Source: Pseudomonas viridiflava (GTDB lineage: Bacteria; Pseudomonadota; Gammaproteobacteria; Pseudomonadales; Pseudomonadaceae). Taken from it: a stretch of DNA of 64,000 bases. The notes beneath the pieces are model-generated. The model was not told where the DNA came from, made no database searches, and was given only the letters and a program-made list of their open reading frames with translations. The stretch covers positions 913,367-977,366 of the forward strand of contig NZ_UTHA01000001.1 of assembly GCF_900582195.1 (NCBI RefSeq). Reading direction: 5' to 3'. Numbering within the stretch: position 1 is the stretch's first letter; each line of letters starts with the position of its first letter. Shown here piece by piece: positions 8,483-17,222 of the stretch. Both the position numbers and the translations under genes were made by a program.

Positions 8483-8788
8483 ATGAAGCTGAAAACCGTA
8501 CTGCCCTGCGTGCTTCTCTTGCTTCCACTCGCTACGTTTGCAGCGCCTGCCAATCAATCCGGCGAGATCCGCTTTACCGGGCAAATCGTTGATTCGGGCT
8601 GTCAGGTCGGACCGGTCGGGGCGTTTGTTGATCGTGAGTCTCGCCAGATCGAAATCAAGCCCGGCGTGAAAGTCGATGTCGACACCGATCGCAACGCTTG
8701 CAGTCATCAGTCGCTGCCGATTTCCATGCGCTACGAAGCGCTGAAGACCTCGACCGATAAAGGCATCGTCATCATCAGTTACCTGTAA
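8483..8788 (+). CDS. type 1 fimbrillin-like exported protein
   Basis: A 101-residue protein with a clear Sec signal peptide (MKLKTVLPCVLLLLPLATFA, cleavage likely after AAP or TFA). The mature start GEIRFTGQIVDSGCQV matches the N-terminus of type 1 fimbrial major subunits, including the first cysteine; the second cysteine is in RNACSHQSLP. It is shorter than true pilins (150-180 residues) and no chaperone or usher gene is nearby, so it may be an orphan relative rather than a pilus subunit. The start at 8483 was chosen because it begins the signal peptide; a frame open from 8435 adds an unlikely extension. Confidence 0.6.
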   Translation: MKLKTVLPCVLLLLPLATFAAPANQSGEIRFTGQIVDSGCQVGPVGAFVDRESRQIEIKPGVKVDVDTDRNACSHQSLPISMRYEALKTSTDKGIVIISYL

Positions 8789-8899
8789 ACCGTTCGGCGT
8801 GCGCTGCAAATCTTCAGGTGCCGAGCCATGGCGCACAGGTATACTGCGCGCCTTCGCGGCTCACTGATCGGGCCCGACTTTTTGCTTTCCGGAGCTTTT

Positions 8900-9139
8900 A
8901 TGACTTCCCCGACCCTGCCGCCGGTTGACGACGCTGTGAGCGATGTCCCGGCTGAACTGGCCGAAACCAGCGATACCAAAGCCGAAATCCCGGCGTTCAA
9001 ATTTCCGTTCAAGCCGGGCGAGCTGGCTTCTGCCAAAGGCTCGAACCAGCCGTGGTACAAGAACGGCGCCAAGAACGGCCACACCAAGACCCCGGGCATG
9101 GCGCCGCCGGGCACCCGTCGTTCGATGGGCAAGCGCTGA
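8900..9139 (+). CDS. small hypothetical protein, Pro/Gly-rich basic tail
   Basis: A 79-residue soluble protein. The first half is acidic (DDAVSDVPAELAETSDTKAE); the second is basic and Gly/Asn/Pro-rich (KGSNQPWYKNGAKNGHTKTP, ending RRSMGKR). The ATG at 8900 has GGAG nine bases upstream, and a TATACT -10-like box lies near 8841. A stable hairpin at 9158-9190 follows the stop. It looks like a conserved Pseudomonas small protein, but I know no function. The basic tail might bind nucleic acid; that is only a guess. Confidence 0.55.
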   Translation: MTSPTLPPVDDAVSDVPAELAETSDTKAEIPAFKFPFKPGELASAKGSNQPWYKNGAKNGHTKTPGMAPPGTRRSMGKR

Positions 9140-9157
9140 GTTTTATTCCCGCCTGCG

Positions 9158-9190
9158 GCCATCGCTGTGATTTTTCATCACAGTGATGGC
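9158..9190 (+). terminator. stem-loop after the 8900 gene
   Basis: A perfect 13-bp stem, GCCATCGCTGTGA with TCACAGTGATGGC, closes a seven-base T-rich loop 18 bp after the stop codon. There is no T-run after the stem, so it is either a weak terminator or a transcript-stabilising hairpin. Confidence 0.55.
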
Positions 9191-9290
9191 TAAGTGCTCA
9201 GTTCCTGAGCCAGATCAACGTTTAACCATTTGGTGCGCTTAGAGTCAGCAGCCCTGCCGACTCTTTCCCATAAAACGAGCGCGCTATCCC

Positions 9291-10880
9291 ATGAAGATCA
9301 ATCTCCCGGTGACCGGTCGCAACGTCGATGTGGCGCTGGACGCGAACATTCTCTCGACCACCGATCTGACCAGCGCGATCACCTACGCCAACGACGACTT
9401 CATCAAGATCAGCGGTTACAGCCGCGACGAATTGCTCGGGACCCCACACAACCTGCTGCGCCATCCAGACATGCCGGCGCAGGCGTTTGCGCACATGTGG
9501 CAGACGCTCAAGCGCGGGCGCTCGTGGATGGGGCTGGTGAAAAATCGTTGCAAGAACGGTGATCACTATTGGGTCAGTGCCTATGTCACGCCGGTGACGC
9601 AGAACGGTGTGGCGGTGGAGTATCAGTCGGTGCGGACCCGGCCGGATGCGCGGTTGGTGGCAGCGGCAGAGCGGGCCTATGCGCAATTGCGTGGTGAGCG
9701 AAGGGCACGGTGGCCTGGGCCAAACATCGGTGTGCGGGCGAAGATCACGGCATTGGCCAGTGCGTTGCTGGGGATCGTATTGGGCGCCGAGGCCTGGGTG
9801 CAACCGGATTCGGCTTGGCTGGACGGCGTGGCATTTGTCGTCGGCAGTGGGTTCTGTGCGTTGGGCGTGCGCTGGATCCTTCGGCCACTGGAGCAACTGA
9901 CCGAGCGTGCACGCCATCTGGCGGACAACCCGTTGAGCCAAGCCATCTACACCGGACGGCGCGACGAGTTCGGGCAGATCGAGTTTGCCTTGCAGATGCT
10001 TGAGGCGCAGGTCGGCGCAGTTGTCGGGCGCATCGGCGATGCCTCGCAACAATTGGCCGGGCATGCCGCGCAACTGGTCGATCATCTGCACAGCAGTCAT
10101 ACCAGTTCACTGGCGCAACAGGCAGAAACCGATCAGGTCGCGGCGGCGATTCATCAGATGGCAGCCAGTGTTGCGCAGGTTGCCAGCCATGCCCAGCAGG
10201 CCTCGGTGGCAGCGGATATGGCCGGGATGGAAACCCGCGAAGGGCATTTACTGGTCGGCGAAAGTCGCAGTGCGGTGTTGCGTCTGGCTGAGGAGTTGGG
10301 ACGGGCGACTGAGGTGATTCATCAGCTTGAGGGGCACAGCAGCGAGATTTCCGGCGTGCTCGAGGTGATCCGCAGCATCGCCGAGCAAACCAATCTGCTG
10401 GCGCTCAACGCCGCGATCGAGGCGGCGCGTGCCGGCGATGCCGGGCGCGGTTTTGCCGTGGTCGCGGATGAAGTGCGCGGGCTGGCGCAACGCACGCAGC
10501 AATCGACCAACGAGATTCAACGCATGATCAGCACCCTGCAAAACGGTGCACGCGATGCGGTGATGGTCATGCAGCAAAGCAGCGAGCATGTGGATAACAG
10601 TGTCGAGCAAGCGCAACGCGCGGCGCGGGCGCTGAGCGGAATCAGTGAGCGGGTCGAGCAGATCACCGAGATGAGCCTGCAGATTGCGGCAGCAGTGGAG
10701 CAGCAGAGTGCGGTGAGCGAGGACATCAACCGCAATATCGTCAGCATTCGCAACGCGTGCGAGGTGACGGTGGATGAGGGGCGGCAGAGTCAGCGCAATT
10801 CCGAGGATGTCGCGGGGTTGGCGGGGGATCTGCGGTTGTTGGCGCGGGAGTTCTGGGGGCAGCGGCAGGTTCGGGATTGA
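9291..10880 (+). CDS. PAS-containing methyl-accepting chemotaxis protein (Aer-like)
   Basis: A 529-residue chemoreceptor that passes a redox or energy signal to CheA/CheW. An N-terminal PAS domain (residues about 20-115, [20 protein letters not shown] ... [12 protein letters not shown]) resembles the FAD-binding PAS of the aerotaxis receptor Aer. Two membrane helices (about 149-168 and 178-196) make a short hairpin with almost no periplasmic sensing domain. A HAMP-like segment (about 197-245) and a cytoplasmic coiled coil follow, with the signalling tip near 361-385 ([19 protein letters not shown]). It ends without a CheR-tethering pentapeptide. Sensing from the cytoplasmic side is inferred from this layout. 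It stands alone, with a REP doublet after its stop. Confidence 0.9.
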   Translation: MKINLPVTGRNVDVALDANILSTTDLTSAITYANDDFIKISGYSRDELLGTPHNLLRHPDMPAQAFAHMWQTLKRGRSWMGLVKNRCKNGDHYWVSAYVTPVTQNGVAVEYQSVRTRPDARLVAAAERAYAQLRGERRARWPGPNIGVRAKITALASALLGIVLGAEAWVQPDSAWLDGVAFVVGSGFCALGVRWILRPLEQLTERARHLADNPLSQAIYTGRRDEFGQIEFALQMLEAQVGAVVGRIGDASQQLAGHAAQLVDHLHSSHTSSLAQQAETDQVAAAIHQMAASVAQVASHAQQASVAADMAGMETREGHLLVGESRSAVLRLAEELGRATEVIHQLEGHSSEISGVLEVIRSIAEQTNLLALNAAIEAARAGDAGRGFAVVADEVRGLAQRTQQSTNEIQRMISTLQNGARDAVMVMQQSSEHVDNSVEQAQRAARALSGISERVEQITEMSLQIAAAVEQQSAVSEDINRNIVSIRNACEVTVDEGRQSQRNSEDVAGLAGDLRLLAREFWGQRQVRD

Positions 10881-10897
10881 GGTTGCCTGGGCGGACG

Positions 10898-11043
10898 CTT
10901 TCGCGAGCAAGCTCGCTCCCACAGGGATCTTCGGTGGGTCACAGCACTATTGTGGTAGCTAATTTCACAGGGGCTTCTCTGTTCCTCAGATAGGCTTTGG
11001 TGGAATACAGATCCCCTGTGGGAGCGAGCTTGCTCGCGAAAGG
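10898..11043. repeat. REP doublet 2
   Basis: Two REP units, at 10898-10925 (TTTCGCGAGCAAGCTCGCTC) and inverted at 11013-11043, with an 87-bp spacer. They fill the gap between the convergent chemoreceptor and YkgJ-type genes and start 18 bp after the chemoreceptor stop codon. Confidence 0.9.
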
Positions 11044-11070
11044 GCCATCAGCCGCTATGCAGCATCTGGG

Positions 11071-11820
11071 TCAAGCCGCCCGCAGCGAGATAAACGCATA
11101 CGTCTGCGCCGGCTCAGTCACCACCTGCGCCCCGGCCGCCACCACTTGCCCGGCCACATCATCCCCAGACAAATGAAACACCCACTCACTCGGCGCAGTC
11201 GTCAGCGGTTGCGCGGTCACCTGATCAATAACCGAAGCAAACGCATCCATGTTCGGCAGATACGCAGTAAACCCGTCACCCTTCAGCGCCGTCGTACGAA
11301 TCCCGAGCATCGCGCAAATCGCGTCCTTGAGGCCGATGTCATCGCGATCGGCCTGGCGCGAGCGTTGAATCAAATCGATCAGTTCCTGATCCACCAACTC
11401 ACCGCCGGCAATCAACACCGGCCCCTGTTCCCAAGACTCCGGCGGGCAATCCTTGGCGGCCGGGTTGAGCGGGATATGCGGGTTGATTTCCGCCGGATAA
11501 ATGCGACACACCAACGGCCGTCGCTCGTAGATCCGGCACAGCTTGTCTTCGTCAAGATTCCGGCAGGGACCGACGTTGTACGCGGCAAAGGTGATCGCCA
11601 CATGGGCGTTCGTTGCGCCGCTGCGAACGAGCGCTGAGCGCCGTTCGGCATGTTCTCGCTGCTGCGCCGGCAAACCCAGGCCATTACCGAGAAAAGCCTC
11701 GACCAGCACGATCACCTGACCGCCATCCGCCGCCCACATGCGGGCTTCGGCCAAGGTCAGGGGAACATGGTGATCGGTACAGCATTTGCCGCAGCCTACG
11801 CAGGAAAACGTCGTGTTCAT
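11071..11820 (-). CDS. YkgJ-family cysteine cluster protein
   Basis: A 249-residue protein whose N-terminus holds the cysteine cluster CVGCGKCC, a motif of the YkgJ/Fli-B family of putative zinc or iron chelators. Further cysteines at NVGPCRNLDEDKLCRIYERR and LVCRIYPAEIN complete the typical pattern. No membrane helix or signal peptide is seen. The start at 11820 (MNTTFSC) puts the cluster about 8 residues in; an upstream ATG at 11838 is possible. The biochemical role of the family is unsettled. Confidence 0.8.
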   Translation of the reverse strand: MNTTFSCVGCGKCCTDHHVPLTLAEARMWAADGGQVIVLVEAFLGNGLGLPAQQREHAERRSALVRSGATNAHVAITFAAYNVGPCRNLDEDKLCRIYERRPLVCRIYPAEINPHIPLNPAAKDCPPESWEQGPVLIAGGELVDQELIDLIQRSRQADRDDIGLKDAICAMLGIRTTALKGDGFTAYLPNMDAFASVIDQVTAQPLTTAPSEWVFHLSGDDVAGQVVAAGAQVVTEPAQTYAFISLRAA

Positions 11821-11903
11821 TGAGCGATCTGTCTTCAATCAGGGTGTGAATCGGTGGCGGAAAACCACCGCACAGACGCGGAACGAAGCAAGTTATGCGC
11901 CAC

Positions 11904-12230
11904 TCAGCGGGTTTTGCCGGTTGGGCGGATCGAGTCCCACTCGGTGACGAAGGCGGTTTTAGATTGTTTGTTGTACAGACACAGCTCGGTGCCTTGCTGA
12001 CCTTTCATGTGTTTTTGCGGGTATTGGCCTTGCAGCAACAGGGCGGTGTAGCCGACACGGTCATCGAATTGTGCGGGCGTGCCGACGGGTTTGGCGTTTT
12101 TCAGGCCGCTGGCCTTGGTGCAACTGGCGAGCACGGTTTTGTCGTAGGCGGCCCAGGCGTCGGGGCTGGAGGCGTGGGCCTGGGAGGCGAGGGCGGTGAG
12201 GCAGAGCAGGCTTAAGGTGATGGCTTTCAT
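11904..12230 (-). CDS. small exported protein of unknown function
   Basis: A 108-residue protein with a signal peptide (MKAITLSLLCLTALASQAHA, cleaved before SSP). The mature part has two cysteines (LASCTKASG and LCLYNKQ) that could form a disulfide, and the segment FDDRVGYTALLLQGQYPQKH. The start at 12230 was chosen because it opens the signal sequence; the frame upstream runs through a REP unit. I do not recognise a named family. Confidence 0.65.
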   Translation of the reverse strand: MKAITLSLLCLTALASQAHASSPDAWAAYDKTVLASCTKASGLKNAKPVGTPAQFDDRVGYTALLLQGQYPQKHMKGQQGTELCLYNKQSKTAFVTEWDSIRPTGKTR

Positions 12231-12300
12231 GGGGGCGTCCTTGGTCGTGGGTGGCCAAGGTTTGAGTCTGTCTGAGAAGGGAAGTTGCCTGTGCTGGCCT

Positions 12301-12368
12301 CTTCGCGAGCAGGCTCGCTCCCACAGTTTGAAATGCATTCCAGGGTGGGAGCGGGCTTGCTCGCGAAG
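12301..12368. repeat. REP doublet 3
   Basis: An inverted pair of REP units (CTTCGCGAGCAGGCTCGCTC and its partner ending GCTTGCTCGCGAAG), spaced by about 16 bp, ending 9 bp from the stop codon of the GNAT gene at 12377. Confidence 0.9.
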
Positions 12369-12376
12369 ACGCAGGA

Positions 12377-12859
12377 TCAGTCCGGCACCAGTTCCCGGCG
12401 GACCACATACATCCCGGCACTTTCATACAAGCGCTGCGCCCGATGGTTGTCCTCCAGCACTTTCAGATCAACAAATCCTTCGCGCCGCTGCTGAAACACC
12501 TTGAATGCATGGAGCAACAATGCCCGACCCAGTCCTCGGCCCTGCATGCGCGGATGCACCACCAGATTCTTGATATAGGCGCTGGTCCAGCATTGCGCCA
12601 CGCCGACCACACCTTCGCCATCGCGTGCAATAAAGCACAGCATCGGATCATATTCAGGATCGGTCTCGAACTGCTGCTGCCAAGCGTTCAGCGCCGGTAC
12701 CCGGCCGCCGCCTTCGCGGTAGCCCAGTTGCATCAAATGATGCATGTCCGCCGCCAGTTCGACGGAGTACGTGCCCAGTTCAATGCCTTGAGGCCAAAGC
12801 GCGTCCGGCGCGTCCTTGGCAAGATCGCGCCGCATCAAAAAACAATACGTCTCGGCCAA
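12377..12859 (-). CDS. GNAT-family N-acetyltransferase
   Basis: A 160-residue acetyltransferase. The acetyl-CoA loop is seen in HPRMQGRGLGRALLLHAF (motif A, Q/RxxGxG/A), preceded by the beta strand IKNLVV and followed by the NHRAQRLYESAGM segment typical of GNAT domains. The acceptor substrate is unknown. The frame starts with TTG at 12859, 3 bp after the cheV stop; an ATG at 12835 is the alternative, but neither has a strong ribosome site, so translational coupling to cheV is likely. Confidence 0.82.
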   Translation of the reverse strand: MAETYCFLMRRDLAKDAPDALWPQGIELGTYSVELAADMHHLMQLGYREGGGRVPALNAWQQQFETDPEYDPMLCFIARDGEGVVGVAQCWTSAYIKNLVVHPRMQGRGLGRALLLHAFKVFQQRREGFVDLKVLEDNHRAQRLYESAGMYVVRRELVPD

Positions 12860-12862
12860 GAC

Positions 12863-13765
12863 TCAGTGCCCATGTGCCGCGACGTGTTTGGCCGCTTCGA
12901 TCAGGCAGTGGGTCAGTTCCGGCGAGGAGAACTTGGTCAGCACGCCGTTCGCCCCGGCCAGGCGTGCTTTCTCGCTGTTCATCGCGCTGTCGAGCGAGGT
13001 GTGCAGCAACACGTAGAGGTGGGCGAAGTCCGGGGTCTCACGCAGGGTGCGGGTGAAGGCATAGCCGTCCATCTCGGACATTTCGATGTCGGAGACAATC
13101 AGGTTGATCTGTTGCGCGGTGCCTTGCAGGTCGAGCAGGCAGTCGATGGCTTCCTTGGCGCTGCGCGCGGTGTGGCATTGCAGGCCGAGGTTGCGCAAGG
13201 TGTGCACCGATTGCTGCAGCGCCACCTGACTGTCGTCGACCACCAGAATCCGCGCGTTGCCGAGCACTTCGGCATCTTCCATGGTCAGGTCGGTCGGGGC
13301 CATTTCGATCTGCGTCGGGGCGATGCTGTGGATAACCTTTTCGATATCCAGCACCTGCACCAGCGTGCCGTCCACCGAGGTCACGCCGGTGATGTAGGCG
13401 CGCGAACCGCCGGAGCCGAAAGGTGGCGGTTTGATGTCGGTGGTCAGGCAATGGACGATTTTGCTCACCGCCTGCACGTGCAGGCCCTGCTTCGAGCGGC
13501 TGACATCGGTGACGATCAGGCAGCCGCCGTTCGGATCTTCCAGCGGGCGCTCGCCGATGGCGCGGCTGAGGTCGATCACCGACAGTGAAGCGCCGCGCAG
13601 AGTGGCGATGCCTTTGACGTGCGGGTGCGATTCCGGCAGCTTGGTCAGCGGCGGGCAGGGGATGATTTCACTGACTTTCAGCAGGTTGATCGCCATCAGC
13701 TTGCCGCTGCGCAAGGTGAACAGCAGAAGCGAAAGTGAGTCTGCGCGGGCTTTGGTGGAGGACAT
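12863..13765 (-). CDS. cheV: chemotaxis protein CheV (CheW-receiver fusion)
   Basis: A 300-residue coupling protein that joins chemoreceptors to CheA and can be phosphorylated. The CheW-like domain covers about residues 10-155 (LLLFTLRSGKLMAINLLKV ... GVTSVDGTLVQVLDIEKV). The receiver domain covers about 172-295, with D177-D178, phosphoacceptor D226 (IVSDIEMSEMDG) and K278 (VLTKFSSPEL). Its ATG at 13765 has AGAAGG upstream. It is cotranscribed with the GNAT gene downstream. A CheV next to an orphan receptor gene (9291) fits dispersed chemotaxis genes in Pseudomonas. Confidence 0.92.
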   Translation of the reverse strand: MSSTKARADSLSLLLFTLRSGKLMAINLLKVSEIIPCPPLTKLPESHPHVKGIATLRGASLSVIDLSRAIGERPLEDPNGGCLIVTDVSRSKQGLHVQAVSKIVHCLTTDIKPPPFGSGGSRAYITGVTSVDGTLVQVLDIEKVIHSIAPTQIEMAPTDLTMEDAEVLGNARILVVDDSQVALQQSVHTLRNLGLQCHTARSAKEAIDCLLDLQGTAQQINLIVSDIEMSEMDGYAFTRTLRETPDFAHLYVLLHTSLDSAMNSEKARLAGANGVLTKFSSPELTHCLIEAAKHVAAHGH

Positions 13766-13895
13766 ATGAACCTTCTGTGGAAAAGGTGGTGGGCGAGGGT
13801 GGAAATCGCCAGAAACTATTGATGCCGGGTTATCGGCGTTAAAGGGGTGGGCTTTAGGTTAGTTGTCGGGTGGGGTTCAGATCAAAAGCCAAAGC

Positions 13896-14071
13896 CCCTC
13901 ACCCCAGCCCTCTCCCGGAGGGAGAGGGGGCCGACCGAGGTGTCTGGCGTTTTACATCGACCTGAACGACCGAGTCGATTATGGATTCGGTAAAAAACGT
14001 TCACGTCGGCGGAATTCTGCAACATCCCCCAATCGGTCCCCTCTCCCTCTGGGAGAGGGCTAGGGTGAGGG
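13896..14071 (+). repeat. paired-hairpin intergenic element, copy C
   Basis: Third copy and the longest. The left hairpin is CCCTCTCCC-GGA-GGGAGAGGG, the right one CCCTCTCCC-TCT-GGGAGAGGG, and the outer ends CCCTCACCCCAGCCC and GGGCTAGGGTGAGGG are complementary. The spacer is more diverged than in A, B and D, keeping only pieces such as CACGTCGGCG. It ends 7 bp from the norR stop codon. Confidence 0.8.
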
Positions 14072-14078
14072 TGTGCTT

Positions 14079-15638
14079 TTAGCTCTTCATCCCCAACCGC
14101 TTGGCCATCCGCCCAAGATTCGCCCGATCCAGCCCCAGCTCCCGCGCCGCACTCGCCCAGTTATCCTGATGACGCTCCAGCGCCGCACTGATCAAGCGCC
14201 GCTGATACTGTTCGGTCGCACTGCGCAAATCCCCGCTGATCAGCGGCATTTCCGCCACGACACCGGCACCCGCCTCAACCGAGTTATCCACAACCTCACG
14301 CGGTAAATCCAGATCCGCCGCGCTCAAACTGAGGATCTTCGGTCGCACCTTGCAGTTGCCCAGCGCCTTCAACGCGCTGCGGCCGATCAAGTGCTCAAGC
14401 TCACGCACGTTGCCCGGCCAAGTGTAGGCGAGCAGTGCTTCCTGGGCGTCGCCGTTCAGGCGCAGGCTGTTGAGGCCCATGCGCGAACGGTTCTGCTCGA
14501 GGAAGAAACCACTGAGCAACAACACATCACGGCCGCGATCACGCAGCGCCGGCACGCGCAGCGGGTACACGCTGAGGCGATGGTAGAAGTCGGCACGATA
14601 GCGACCGCTGCGCACTTCTTCGGCCAGGTCGCGGTTGGTCGCGGCAATCAGGCGCACATCGACCTGATGCTCCTTGTCCGACCCCAATCGTTGTAACTGG
14701 CCGCTCTGCAAAACACGCAGCAATTTCGCCTGCACGGTCAGCGACAGTTCGCCGACCTCATCGAGAAACAGCGTGCCGCCATTGGCTAGTTCGAACTTGC
14801 CGCGACGGTCACTGGTGGCGCCGGTGAAGGCGCCGCGCACATGGCCGAACAGCTCACTTTCTACCAGCGTATCCGGCAGCGCGGCGCAGTTGAGGCTGAT
14901 GATCGGTTTGTCGGCGCGCGGGGATGCTGCGTGAATGGCCTGGGCGACCAGCTCTTTGCCGACCCCGGTTTCGCCGGTGATCAACACGGTCAGATCGCTG
15001 CCGCCGACCAGATGGATTTCCTCCACCAGTTTTTTCAGCGCTTTGCTCTGGCCGATCATTTCGCGGTTCTGCTGGCCGCTGGCCTGGCGATAAACCTCGG
15101 CGCGCTGGTGTTCGTCTTCAGCGCGATTGGCCAGGCGTTGAATGCGTTCGGCGGCGTTGACCGTGGCCGAAGCGAGGCTGGCGAAGGCTTGCAGGGCATC
15201 GAGTTCGATCGGCTCGAAACGCTCGGGGTCGAGAGCGTCGAGGGTGATCAGACCCCAGAGTTTTTCATCGACGAATAAAGGACAGCCGAGGCAATCGTGG
15301 ACTTCGAGGTGTTCGTCGAGGCCGTCGACCAAACCGTCGTAAGGATCGGGCAAGTCGCTGTCGGCGGCGAACCGCGTCGGCCCGGCGCCGCTCAGCAGAA
15401 TCTCGAAGCGCGGGTGCTCGCTGACTTTGAAGCGCCGGCCAAGGGTGTCGGTGCTCAAGCCGTCCACCGCCAGCGGCACCAGCGCTTCGCCGTCGAGGCG
15501 CAATAACGCCGCCGCATCGCAGGGCAGCAGGGCGCGCATGGCTTCGAGCAGGCGTCGGTAACGCTCGCCCTCGGGCAGTTCGCGGGACAGGTCGGAGACG
15601 AGAGGGAGCAGGGCGGTGAGCAGGGATTTGGCGGTCAT
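14079..15638 (-). CDS. norR: nitric oxide-responsive sigma-54 activator NorR (FhpR)
   Basis: A 519-residue enhancer-binding protein. The N-terminal GAF domain (about 20-165) keeps the iron-site residues known from E. coli NorR: R77, D98 and D101 (LPDPYDG), H114 and C116 (VHDCLG), and D134. The AAA+ domain has Walker A GETGVGKE (222-229), the sigma-54 contact loop GAFTGA (269-274) and Walker B LFLDEVGE (290-297). A Fis-type helix-turn-helix is at the C-terminus (NWASAARELGLDRANLGR). NO binding to the GAF iron releases the ATPase. It is divergent from hmp, its expected target. Confidence 0.96.
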   Translation of the reverse strand: MTAKSLLTALLPLVSDLSRELPEGERYRRLLEAMRALLPCDAAALLRLDGEALVPLAVDGLSTDTLGRRFKVSEHPRFEILLSGAGPTRFAADSDLPDPYDGLVDGLDEHLEVHDCLGCPLFVDEKLWGLITLDALDPERFEPIELDALQAFASLASATVNAAERIQRLANRAEDEHQRAEVYRQASGQQNREMIGQSKALKKLVEEIHLVGGSDLTVLITGETGVGKELVAQAIHAASPRADKPIISLNCAALPDTLVESELFGHVRGAFTGATSDRRGKFELANGGTLFLDEVGELSLTVQAKLLRVLQSGQLQRLGSDKEHQVDVRLIAATNRDLAEEVRSGRYRADFYHRLSVYPLRVPALRDRGRDVLLLSGFFLEQNRSRMGLNSLRLNGDAQEALLAYTWPGNVRELEHLIGRSALKALGNCKVRPKILSLSAADLDLPREVVDNSVEAGAGVVAEMPLISGDLRSATEQYQRRLISAALERHQDNWASAARELGLDRANLGRMAKRLGMKS

Positions 15639-15646
15639 GGCCTTGT

Positions 15647-15704
15647 AGTCAAAGAGACAAGATGTAGTCCGGATGACTATAAAGGTCTTTGAGTCGTTAT
15701 GACT
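15647..15704. promoter_or_regulatory. three NorR binding sites (GT-N7-AC)
   Basis: Three boxes match the E. coli NorR consensus GT-N7-AC: 15647-15659 (AGTCAAAGAGACA), 15666-15678 (AGTCCGGATGACT) and 15692-15704 (AGTCGTTATGACT). The last two are perfect AGTC-N5-GACT inverted repeats. The three-site arrangement is what E. coli NorR uses as its enhancer at norVW. They lie about 40-100 bp upstream of the -24/-12-like element before hmp. Confidence 0.75.
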
Positions 15705-15743
15705 ACGTTGTTTTCAACCCATTGATTTATATGGATAAATAAG

Positions 15744-15760
15744 TTGGCACGAAACCTGAT
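15744..15760 (+). promoter_or_regulatory. candidate sigma-54 promoter of hmp
   Basis: TTGGCACGAAACCTGAT carries a perfect -24 element (TGGCAC) and, at correct spacing, CTGAT in place of the usual TTGCA -12 element, so the normally invariant GC reads GA. It lies 43 bp before the hmp ATG, downstream of three NorR sites, which is the right layout. Confidence 0.5.
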
Positions 15761-15802
15761 AACCCTAAAGTAACTTTTCAAGAAAGCTCAGGAGTCATTC
15801 TT

Positions 15803-16984
15803 ATGCTTAGCGTCCAGGATCGTGCCATCGTCAAAGCCACCGTGCCTCTGCTGGAGAGCGGCGGTGAAGCGCTGATCACTCACTTCTACCGCATGATGCT
15901 CTCTGAATACCCGGAAGTCCGCCCGTTGTTCAACCAGGCCCACCAGGCCAGCGGCGACCAGCCGCGTGCCCTGGCCAACGGCGTATTGATGTACGCGCGG
16001 CACATCGATCAGCTCGACCAGTTGGGCGATCTGGTGGCGAAGATCATCAACAAGCACGTGGCCTTGCAGATCCTCCCGGAGCACTACCCGATTGTCGGCG
16101 CCTGCCTGCTGCGCGCGATTTCCGAAGTGCTCGGCGAAGAGATCGCCACACCAGAAGTGATGAGCGCCTGGGGCGCGGCGTACGGCCAACTGGCGGACAT
16201 CCTGATCGGCGCCGAAACCGCGATCTATGACCAGAAAGAACAAGCCGTCGGCGGCTGGCGCGGGGCGCGCGAGTTCATTGTCGCGGCCAGGGTCGAGGAG
16301 AGCGCGGAGATCACTTCGTTCTACTTTGAACCTGCCGATAAAGGTCCGATCCTCGCGGCCGAACCGGGTCAGTACATTGGTATGAAACTGATCCTCGATG
16401 GTGAGGAAATCCGGCGCAACTATTCGTTGTCGGCCTTGGTCAACAACGGTCAGTACCGCATCAGCGTCAAGCGCGAACCGGGTGGCCGCGCCTCCAATTA
16501 TTTGCACGATCAATTGCAGGTCGGCGCGAGCATTCAACTGTTCCCGCCATCGGGCGAGTTCATCTTGACCGCGAGCGACAAGCCATTGGTGCTGATCAGC
16601 GGCGGCGTTGGCATCACGCCGACTCTGGCGATGCTTGAGGCGGCGCTGGAAACCGAGCGGCCGGTGCACTTTATTCACTGCGCGCGCAATGGCAGCGTGC
16701 ATGCGTTTCGTGACTGGATCGATGGCTTGGCAGTGCGTCATCCGCAGCTCCAGCGCTTTTACTGCTACGCCGAAGATGACGGTGTCAGCCCGGCGGCGGA
16801 TAAGGTCGGGATGCTGGATCAGACGCTGCTGGGCGAGTGGTTGCCGGCTCAGCGTGATATCGATGCGTACTTCCTTGGACCGAAGGGTTTCATGGGGGCG
16901 ATCAAGCGGCATTTGAAAGCGCTGGGTGTGCCGGAGAAGCAGAGCCGTTATGAGTTCTTCGGGCCGGCCTCGGCTTTGGAATGA
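15803..16984 (+). CDS. hmp: flavohemoprotein, nitric oxide dioxygenase
   Basis: A 393-residue cytoplasmic enzyme that turns NO plus O2 into nitrate using NAD(P)H. The globin domain (1-140) has the heme-ligand H85, distal Y29 and Q53, and the Y95/E138 charge relay. The FAD domain (about 150-255) has RNYSLS, and the NAD(P)H domain (about 265-393) has ISGGVGITPTLAML. The ATG at 15803 follows a GGAG ribosome site. It is divergent from norR and likely driven by sigma-54 and NorR. The full length and all key residues are intact. Confidence 0.97.
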   Translation: MLSVQDRAIVKATVPLLESGGEALITHFYRMMLSEYPEVRPLFNQAHQASGDQPRALANGVLMYARHIDQLDQLGDLVAKIINKHVALQILPEHYPIVGACLLRAISEVLGEEIATPEVMSAWGAAYGQLADILIGAETAIYDQKEQAVGGWRGAREFIVAARVEESAEITSFYFEPADKGPILAAEPGQYIGMKLILDGEEIRRNYSLSALVNNGQYRISVKREPGGRASNYLHDQLQVGASIQLFPPSGEFILTASDKPLVLISGGVGITPTLAMLEAALETERPVHFIHCARNGSVHAFRDWIDGLAVRHPQLQRFYCYAEDDGVSPAADKVGMLDQTLLGEWLPAQRDIDAYFLGPKGFMGAIKRHLKALGVPEKQSRYEFFGPASALE

Positions 16985-17002
16985 TTTAAGACCGAGTCGC
17001 CT

Positions 17003-17080
17003 CCTTCGCGAGCAGGCTCGCTCCCACAGGGGATTTGTGTTCGACGCAGATCCAATGTGGGAGCGAGCTTGCTCGCGAAG
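17003..17080. repeat. REP doublet 4
   Basis: An inverted pair of REP units with a spacer of about 27 bp, beginning 19 bp after the hmp stop codon. Confidence 0.9.
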
Positions 17081-17222
17081 GCCGTTATGGGGCCTGAATT
17101 TGTGAACTGAGTTTGGGAGGTTAATCGTTTCTTAACCGCTTTATCGTTTATTCCCCCGGTGTAGACTTGCGACAACTTTCAGCCGCGAGCCGGCTGAACC
17201 ATGGACATATAAGGGAAACGCG

